Assembly: GCA_002352365.1 (NCBI GenBank)
Contig: DEIJ01000041.1
Location: forward strand, 1-10,817
Length of the DNA: 10,817 nt
DNA from: Dehalococcoidia bacterium UBA2777
GTDB taxonomy: Bacteria > Chloroflexota > Dehalococcoidia > UBA2247 > UBA2777
Reading direction: 5' to 3'
The position numbers were made by a program, and so were the translations under genes. This document shows, in pieces, positions 6,305 through 10,817 of this stretch; position 1 is the first letter of the stretch; every line of letters starts with the position of its first letter. Below the pieces are notes generated by a model. That model was not told the origin of the DNA and did no database searches. It was given only the letters and a program-made list of their open reading frames with translations.

Positions 6305-6449
6305 CAGTAAACTCAGCTTGGATGCAAATCGCATTGAATCCCCTAGAACCTAACCCAAGCGGAGATGCTTGGATCTTACGAGAAGCAACCCGAATTGTCT
6401 AAGATGCAGCCTGCTCTAATACTCTTGAGAGGAGCTGAGAACAGGCTAC

Positions 6450-6720
6450 ATGGAAAGGATGGACATGCATTCAAGGAATGAATATCTGAAGGTGTTGAGG
6501 GAAAGATACTTAAAAGCCAAGACTGAAAAGGAGAAATCGCAGATACTCGATGAGTATCGTCGCAATACTGCCCAGACGAGGAAGTACGTCATCAGGGACA
6601 TGCAACCAAGGGTAGATATGAGGCCAAAGCAGAGGAAGAAGAGAAACCAGACCTATGATGGTGAAGTTAAGGCTCCCCTAGCTAAAGTATGGGAAATCTT
6701 TGATTATCCCTGCGGGCAGC
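6450..6720 (+). pseudogene. N-terminal fragment of an integrase-core-type transposase
   Basis: About 90 residues resemble the N-terminus of a large group of transposases that carry an HTH region before an integrase core. Recognisable parts are NEYLKVLRERYLKAKTEKEK, SQILDEYRRNTAQTRKYVIR and AKVWEIFDYPCGQR. The pattern RYLKA..EK..ILDEY...T...RKY.IR is the diagnostic part. Similarity stops at DYPCGQR (about 6720), and the frame then runs antisense into another transposase piece up to a stop at 6816-6818. The catalytic core is absent. ATGs occur at 6450, 6462 and 6468; AAAGG at 6454-6458 fits the last best. Family assignment is from memory of the pattern. Confidence 0.65.
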
Positions 6721-6744
6721 GGCGTTGCTGCCCAGCGAAGGATG

Positions 6745-6953
6745 TTTCATCTGAGGCTTTTTCCCCCGATTGCCATGTGCCAATGCTTGAGCGCCCTCCT
6801 TTCTGTGTACGCCACTAAGAGTCGCCTCACATGGCGCAAGGATAAGTCTGATGCCTCAGCTGCTCCCCCGGCAATCATCTTGCCCGTCTCCAATTGATTT
6901 AACGCTACCAACCTCTTCTGCTCTTTGCTGTTTGATGTCACCATCTCCTTCAC
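6745..6953 (-). pseudogene. N-terminal fragment of an ISNCY/IS1202-type transposase
   Basis: The minus strand encodes KEQKRLVALNQLETGK, then SDLSLRHVRRLLVAY, the homeodomain-like HTH found at the start of ISNCY/IS1202-type transposases (LS.RHVRRLL..Y). A frameshift after AYTE moves the continuation to another frame, which gives EGAQALAHGNRGKKPQ, the expected next block. Similarity ends near 6745, and nothing of the catalytic domain remains. AAGGAG lies just before the likely start codons (ATG/GTG near 6944). It meets the plus-strand transposase fragment head-on at about 6720-6745. Confidence 0.68.
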
Positions 6954-7147
6954 GGGTGAGATTTTCGCAGAACGGTTATATAGCGACGAAATCGTAGAAC
7001 ATCAACGTGAAGAGCTGACATGATTGACTTTCGGCATAGGCGAGACTAGAATCAAGTCGGTTTGCACTTTATAGAAGGTTGTGCAGGGATCGTAAGTGAG
7101 GCGGTATAGACGTTTAAGAGGGGAAGACAGTTGCTTTTGCATCAGCT

Positions 7148-7261
7148 CTTGCCGTGCTAGTGGCAACTCCCCTCGAGCATCCTTCTTCCTTTCTTGACCC
7201 AAAGTCACCCAGCCCTAGCTGCTACAGAAGAACGGCAGGGTCTTGCCGTAGAAAGTGGCAA
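7148..7261 (+). repeat. Pair of related hairpin repeats in the leader region before the crotonase gene
   Basis: CTTGCCGT-GCT-AGTGGCAA at 7148-7166 and CTTGCCGT-AGAA-AGTGGCAA at 7242-7261 are the same element apart from the loop. Each can fold by pairing TTGCC with GGCAA. Spacing between copies is 94 bases. The 6954-7349 gap contains no recognisable gene; a 68-codon minus-strand open frame at 7002-7208 matched nothing I know. Confidence 0.4.
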
Positions 7262-7268
7262 GGTTTTT
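7232..7268 (+). promoter_or_regulatory. Mutually exclusive hairpins resembling an attenuator
   Basis: ACGGCA (7232-7237) can pair with TGCCGT (7244-7249). Alternatively CTTGCC (7242-7247) can pair with GGCAAG (7257-7262), followed at once by a five-T run (7264-7268). The two stems share bases 7244-7247, so only one can form. The second looks like a short intrinsic terminator and the first like its anti-terminator. It lies about 80 bases before the crotonase-family gene. No leader peptide or ligand-binding fold was identified, and the stems are only six base pairs. Confidence 0.3.
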
Positions 7269-7349
7269 AGACTACGTTGCTCTTTTAAGGCCGTTTAGAA
7301 ATCAGCTTTGAGGATTGAACAGCCTCAGGATAAAAAGGAGGTAATCCAC

Positions 7350-8150
7350 ATGGAAGCGCAAGAAAAGAAATTCGTAAGCGTTATCCTCACCAGAAAAGAT
7401 GGCGTTGCTATCATTACACTCAATCGACCAGAAAAGTTAAATGCATTAAGCCCAGAGTTAATAGAAGATCTCATAAAAGCCCTAACTGAGGTGGAAGTTG
7501 ATGAGACTATCAGGGCAGTGGTCATCACCGGAGCTGGCCGGGCATTTAGTGCTGGCGGAGATGTTATAAGGGACATCGCTCCGCTTCGAGAAAAGAGCCC
7601 TTCAGAGTTTAACACCTACATGAGCCAGGGAATGCCTATGTATAAAACCATAACGGATATGGAAAAGCCTGTAATTGCTGCTATAAATGGTTATGCAATC
7701 GGTGCTGGTTTGGACTTAGCCCTAACATGCGATATCAGGATTGCAGCTGAGGACGCACAGGTAGGGGAATTCTTCGTAAAAATGGGTCTCATCCCAGAGG
7801 CCGCAATCTATTTCATGCCCCGACTGATAGGATTAGGAAAGGCCAAACTCTTATGCTTCACCGGCGATCTTATAGGTGCGAGGGAAGCAGAACAAATGGG
7901 CTTAGTAGATAAAGTGGTGCCATCAGAAAGGTTAATGTTATCTGCTGAAGAGCTAGCAAAAAGGTTGGCAGATGGACCAAAGGCCATTGGAATCATCAAA
8001 AGAGGGCTTAATGAGTCGCTCAATATGACCTTTGACACTACCATAGACTACATAGGACGACTACAATATCAATTGGTTCACACCGAGGATCATGCCGAAG
8101 CTGTGAATGCATGGATAGAGAAAAGGCCGCCGTTGTTTAAGGGAAAATGA
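7350..8150 (+). CDS. Enoyl-CoA hydratase/isomerase (crotonase) family protein
   Basis: 266 residues, normal for a crotonase. The start at ATG 7350 is set by AAGGAGGT seven bases upstream; a longer frame from 7308 lacks such a site. The fold's oxyanion-hole motifs are intact: AFSAGGD at 65-71 and NGYAIGAGLDLA at 113-124. The catalytic positions differ from the classical hydratase: Glu144 (rat numbering) is Asp122 and Glu164 is Phe142. However, Glu150 in GLIPEAAI sits where PaaG-like isomerases and 4-chlorobenzoyl-CoA dehalogenase have their catalytic Asp. Simple water addition to a 2-enoyl-CoA is therefore doubtful; an isomerase or another crotonase reaction on acyl-CoA is likelier. It stands alone, with a possible attenuator upstream. 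A short AAGGG/CCCTT hairpin follows the stop. Confidence 0.9.
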   Translation: MEAQEKKFVSVILTRKDGVAIITLNRPEKLNALSPELIEDLIKALTEVEVDETIRAVVITGAGRAFSAGGDVIRDIAPLREKSPSEFNTYMSQGMPMYKTITDMEKPVIAAINGYAIGAGLDLALTCDIRIAAEDAQVGEFFVKMGLIPEAAIYFMPRLIGLGKAKLLCFTGDLIGAREAEQMGLVDKVVPSERLMLSAEELAKRLADGPKAIGIIKRGLNESLNMTFDTTIDYIGRLQYQLVHTEDHAEAVNAWIEKRPPLFKGK

Positions 8151-8210
8151 CACACGCAGAAGGGATTCCCTTAGCTTCATGTCCTGTCAGCAGTCACCTT
8201 CGCCACCCGC

Positions 8211-8395
8211 CCATCTGCCGGATGCAGTTATCAGAGTAGCGCACGCTAGTTTCAGGCAAGCTCTCTATCAAGGAAAGTGAGCAATGACCTTCTCCATTCC
8301 CTTTCCGTTGCCAAAGGCCCTCTCAAGAAGGTTGGCTGCCCTGGCCTGAGTCTTAGACCTGCTAAAGCTGACGCAGGGAGAGGGCGCATTGCGAC
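8211..8395 (-). pseudogene. Decayed C-terminus of an IS256-type transposase
   Basis: On the minus strand, from 8339, the frame reads AANLLERAFGNGKGMEKVI then AHFP, two adjacent stops (8270-8265), then RACLKLACATLITASGRW. This is the C-terminal pattern of IS256-type transposases (TTNLLERAFGE..RR.K.IPHF....CLKLVFATL..AS.RW). Just upstream, in a neighbouring frame, CALSLRQ fits the preceding family block. Two nonsense codons plus a frameshift make it dead. It explains about a third of the 586-base gap between the crotonase and synthetase genes; in the rest only the speculative ORF at 8432 and a promoter were noted. Confidence 0.62.
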
Positions 8396-8431
8396 TTGTC
8401 TTCTTGCCTGGTATAAGAGGAGGTGATTGCC

Positions 8432-8554
8432 GTGTCGATTGTTGCGGGTAGCCTTAGAGGCCAAAGTCGGCTCTACCAAGCCTTGCGGGACTCAACCGAA
8501 TATAGAGCCGCCCAAACTCCTTCCGGGTCGCCAAGTTCAAGTGGCGAATGTTGA
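8432..8554 (+). CDS. Speculative 40-residue ORF behind a strong ribosome-binding site
   Basis: AGGAGGTGAT (8418-8427), an almost perfect complement of the 16S rRNA tail, lies eight bases (counted from AGGAGG) before a GTG at 8432. The frame encodes 40 residues starting MSIVAGSLRGQSRLYQALRD, with a Ser/Pro-rich tail, and stops at TGA 8552-8554. No family is recognised, and the frame lies in decayed DNA beside a transposase wreck. It may be the start of a gene lost by deletion, or chance. Confidence 0.22.
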   Translation: MSIVAGSLRGQSRLYQALRDSTEYRAAQTPSGSPSSSGEC

Positions 8555-8695
8555 CAGGAGAGTTGCGCTAAATTCTTAGATATTCTATTATTCAGCTGGA
8601 TGACCTCGCGCTGTCTTTCATTTGGACGCCAGTTTTAAGCTTGCCAGCAGGAGCCATCCACGGAAATTCTTAATCCCTGTACTGAGTTTTGGCGT

Positions 8696-8704
8696 TGGTA
8701 TAAC
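8696..8704 (+). promoter_or_regulatory. Extended -10 promoter for the acyl-CoA synthetase gene
   Basis: TGG-TATAAC (8696-8704) resembles an extended -10 element, about 33 bases before the ATG at 8737, which would give a leader of roughly 25 bases containing GGGAG. No good -35 box was found. A consensus TTGACA at 8551-8556 is too far upstream to pair with it. Confidence 0.4.
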
Positions 8705-8736
8705 TTTCAAGGCCTACTAGAGTTGGGAGCTTGTAT

Positions 8737-10119
8737 ATGAACACCATTGAGCAAATGGAGCGCTTCGTCGAACCCAGATCCATTGCTATTATTGGCGTAC
8801 CGAGGCGTACCGGAGAGGATGCATTCAATATCCTGGAAAATCTTTTAAATTATGGCTTTTCAGGGAGGCTCTATCCGGTCAATCCATTAATTGATCGAAT
8901 TTTGGGGATCAAGGCCTATTCCAGTGTGAAAGAAATCCCTGAGGTTGTCGACCTTGCTGTGATAGCCACCCCCCGCCCTCCTGTCCTCGACATCGTCAAG
9001 GAGTGCACTGAGAAGGGGATAAAAGCGATGGTGATTGTAGCTCAAGGATTTGCCGATGGTGATGAAGAGGGCAAGGCACTGCAGGCGGAGATAATGAGGA
9101 TCGCCAAAGCCGCTGGAGCCAGAATACTTGGCCCGAATAGTTTGGGAGTAGCCAACGCATTCAACAACTTAAATACCTCTTTCGTTATGTCCAATATGGA
9201 GAAAATCCCTGTTGGGATCATTTGCCAGAGCGGCATCTTCTTTCCAGGACTCCACAGGTTAATCCCAGTTGGAAAAGCCATTGACCTCGCCAATGCCAGC
9301 GATATCGATTTCTCCGATGGGCTAGAGTACTTTGAAAACGACCCAGACATTAGGGTGATTCTTCTACATATTGAGGGAATCGGAAACGGGAAGAGATTTG
9401 TTGACGTAGCCAGCCGAGTGACTAAGAGAAAGCCCATTATCGCTCTAAAGTCTGGGAAAAGCGCGCACGGAGCTAAAGCAGTCCAATCGCACACCGGTTC
9501 GTTATCGGGCAGGACCGAAGCCTACGATGCCTCCTTCAGACAATGTGGAATAATTCAGGTCGGTGATATTGAAGAGCTGGGTGACCTGGCCAAAAGCTTT
9601 TTACGTCTACCCCTGATGAAGGGGAAAAAGCTCGGCGTGGTTTCCATAACTGGTGCTGGAGGAGTTCTTACTTCCGATGCCTGCCAGAAATACGGACTTG
9701 AAATGGCTGAGCTGGAGCCGACGACCTTAGCGAAAATCAGGGAGCTTTTCCCTCCCTGGCTTCATGTTGACAATCCTGTGGATTTCTGGCCTGCCTTTCA
9801 ACTTTCAGGACATCCCTACAGAGAAGTGATAAAGAGGTTGCTGGAACTTGTGGCCGCCGACCATGGGGTGGATGGCATTGTCTTTGTTTCCGGAGTTTTC
9901 GCCAACAAAGAGCTGTGGGATCCTTCAGAGGATATTATTGAGGTAGCTCATGCTTTTGAGAGTAAACCAATTGCTTGCTGGCTATACGGGCCCTTCCCTG
10001 AAATAGCAGACAAACTGGAGGGATACGGCAAAACCGTGGTCTTCCCCACCTATGATCGAGCAGTAAGGGCTTTAGCCAGGCTCCGAGAATACGCTGAGTT
10101 TTTGGAAAGAGAGCCTTAA
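8737..10119 (+). CDS. acdA: ADP-forming acetyl/acyl-CoA synthetase, alpha subunit
   Basis: 460 residues, matching stand-alone alpha subunits (about 460) rather than the roughly 700-residue alpha-beta fusions. The CoA-binding Rossmann domain comes first (FVEPRSIAIIGVPRR, YPVNP, PEVVDLAVIATP, ILGPNSLG at 130-137). Next is the succinyl-CoA-ligase-like domain with GIICQSG, NASDIDFSDGLEYF and the HIEG glutamate at 213. His252 in SHTGSLSG is the expected phosphohistidine. A third domain (GVVSITGAGG, DNPVDFWP) ends the protein. With an ATP-grasp beta subunit it would convert acyl-CoA, ADP and phosphate to acid, ATP and CoA, conserving energy in the cytoplasm. No beta gene lies in the window. ATG 8737 is preferred over TTG 8731 because GGGAG (8725-8729) is spaced seven bases from it. 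FFPGLHRL after QSGI is an unusual wording of that segment. Confidence 0.88.
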   Translation: MNTIEQMERFVEPRSIAIIGVPRRTGEDAFNILENLLNYGFSGRLYPVNPLIDRILGIKAYSSVKEIPEVVDLAVIATPRPPVLDIVKECTEKGIKAMVIVAQGFADGDEEGKALQAEIMRIAKAAGARILGPNSLGVANAFNNLNTSFVMSNMEKIPVGIICQSGIFFPGLHRLIPVGKAIDLANASDIDFSDGLEYFENDPDIRVILLHIEGIGNGKRFVDVASRVTKRKPIIALKSGKSAHGAKAVQSHTGSLSGRTEAYDASFRQCGIIQVGDIEELGDLAKSFLRLPLMKGKKLGVVSITGAGGVLTSDACQKYGLEMAELEPTTLAKIRELFPPWLHVDNPVDFWPAFQLSGHPYREVIKRLLELVAADHGVDGIVFVSGVFANKELWDPSEDIIEVAHAFESKPIACWLYGPFPEIADKLEGYGKTVVFPTYDRAVRALARLREYAEFLEREP

Positions 10120-10139
10120 AGTGGCTGTCACATTATTGA

Positions 10140-10217
10140 GGCTGGAAAGCTTCCTCCACAATCGTTCTATTTGTAGGAGGGCGTCTATGGATTTCGATTA
10201 GAACGGATCTTCCAGCC
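10140..10217. repeat. Nested inverted repeat downstream of the synthetase gene
   Basis: The outer arms GGCTGGAA (10140-10147) and TTCCAGCC (10210-10217) are perfect 8-base complements. Inside them ATC-GTTCTA (about 10160-10168) pairs with TAGAACGGAT (about 10199-10208) with one bulged base. A competing stem, CCTCC-ACA with TGTAGGAGG, lies in the interior. The structure starts 20 bases after the stop. It has no T-run, so it is not a standard terminator. It may be a small transposable-element remnant or a structured 3' end. No target-site duplication was seen. Confidence 0.5.
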
Positions 10218-10293
10218 CCAAAAGCGCCATAACAGGTTCACTTTATAGCTAGCTGTTGAGCAATGGTGTAACCACTAATAGTGTTGACATGCC

Positions 10294-10632
10294 TGTTGGC
10301 ATCTTGAGGTTCGACCGACCTTTGTCTGGACGGAAGCGAGTACCCGAGGTCATGTCTTCGTGGTGATGTTGGCCTACCTTGTGGAGCGGGAACTGGACAA
10401 ACATTGGCGTCCTCTGGAGGTAACTGCAGCAGAGGGCATTGACGAGCTGGGCTCACTGCGAGGGACGGAAATAACTATAGGCCAAGCCAGGTGTCAAAAA
10501 GTCCCTGATCCGCCGGGCTTAAGCAAGGACTTGCTCGATGCTGCTGATATCAAGTTGCCAGCGGTCTTACCTTTGAGAAGGGTGCGTGTAGTCACCAGGA
10601 AAGAGCTCGTTTCACAACGCCGCGCCCATTAG
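10294..10632 (+). pseudogene. C-terminal fragment of an IS1634-type transposase
   Basis: The frame open from about 10294 to TAG 10630-10632 reads HLEVRPTFVWTEASTRGHVF then VVMLAYLVERELDKHW, the conserved last third of IS1634-type transposases (LEVRP.Y....RTRGHVFVVMLAYL). It continues to SKDLLDAADIKLPAVLPLRR and RVVTRKELVSQRRAH. Stops in all useful upstream positions (10276-10287) and loss of similarity before 10294 show that the first two thirds, including the first DDE block, are gone. An ATG at 10360 is internal to the conserved block and is not a real start. Same family and strand as the pieces at 3-104 and 5581-5903. Confidence 0.75.
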
Positions 10633-10668
10633 TTTTGGAGGGTTGCTCAATTTGGCGGCTGACAACTG

Positions 10669-10749
10669 TTAAATTGGAAGATTCGGTTCAAGGCCAGCTT
10701 TTGACTGCATCAAACCTTCATCGTTTCTGCACTTTGGACATTCGAACAT
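10669..10749 (-). CDS. Doubtful 26-residue ORF with a single CxxC knuckle
   Basis: On the minus strand an ATG at 10749 opens a frame starting MFECPKCRNDEG, like the first half of a zinc ribbon, and ends with TAA at 10671-10669. GGGGGA lies about ten bases upstream. The second CxxC needed for a complete zinc ribbon is missing, so if real this is a gene cut short next to the transposase remnant. The remaining bases to the window end show nothing recognisable. Confidence 0.22.
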   Translation of the reverse strand: MFECPKCRNDEGLMQSKAGLEPNLPI

Positions 10750-10817
10750 GGTCGTTATTCCCCCATCACTTCAGCCAGTTCGTTTCTCCTTAGCAATCCT
10801 CCTCCACATCCTTGCCC

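Noticed and set aside
7002..7208. 68-codon minus-strand frame, composition partly protein-like (KRLYRLTYDPCTTFYKV)
   Set aside because: It starts at GTG without a clear SD sequence and matches no family I recognise. It may be another IS fragment, but that cannot be supported.
8396..8416. Promoter-like TTGCGA-17-TATAAG before the orphan ORF at 8432
   Set aside because: The implied transcription start would fall within or after the AGGAGG ribosome-binding site, so it could not serve that ORF.
9042..9494. 150-codon minus-strand frame inside the synthetase gene
   Set aside because: Antisense shadow of a strongly conserved coding region; no SD sequence and no domain.

Overview
The window looks like accessory DNA of an anaerobic bacterium. 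Start sites have strong bacterial Shine-Dalgarno sequences, sigma70-type promoters can be read, and the intact metabolic genes are oxygen-sensitive, ferredoxin-dependent or CoA-centred. The gene mix and the kinds of decayed insertion sequence would fit Chloroflexota or a deep-branching Firmicute, but sequence reading alone cannot settle the phylum. No rRNA, tRNA, CRISPR array or complete mobile element was seen.

Layout. 1-104: C-terminal tail of an IS1634-type transposase, entering from the left edge. 73-1153: a minus-strand cluster with a clear promoter, an excisionase/MerR-like HTH protein, an overlapping 40-codon ORF and a GxxxG-repeat protein. The last has an unbroken 77-codon extension behind its amber stop. 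1154-1388: nothing recognised. 1389-1897: wreck of an integron-type integrase (minus strand). 1991-2508: CaiB/BaiF CoA-transferase reduced to its two ends. 2762-5407: intact, tightly overlapped four-gene operon for a 2-oxoacid:ferredoxin oxidoreductase (delta-alpha-beta-gamma). 5465-5903: start of an alpha/beta hydrolase running straight into an internally deleted IS1634-type transposase. 6036-6236: intact 4-oxalocrotonate tautomerase-like gene (minus). 6450-6953: two different transposase N-termini meeting head-on. 6954-7349: no gene, but repeated and mutually exclusive hairpins in front of an intact enoyl-CoA hydratase/isomerase-family gene (7350-8150). 8151-8736: wreck of an IS256-type transposase C-terminus and one small speculative ORF. 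8737-10119: intact alpha subunit of an ADP-forming acyl-CoA synthetase. 10140-10217: nested inverted repeat. 10294-10632: another IS1634-type transposase C-terminus. 10633-10817: only a doubtful 26-codon ORF.

How it may work together (inference). The oxidoreductase would turn a 2-oxoacid into an acyl-CoA plus reduced ferredoxin. A crotonase-family enzyme and, formerly, a CoA-transferase would process acyl-CoAs. An ADP-forming synthetase could recover the thioester as ATP, but its ATP-grasp beta partner is not in this window. The striking pattern is the contrast: six metabolic genes plus the tautomerase have clean full-length frames, while almost everything between them is a fragment, usually with a large internal deletion and frameshifts.
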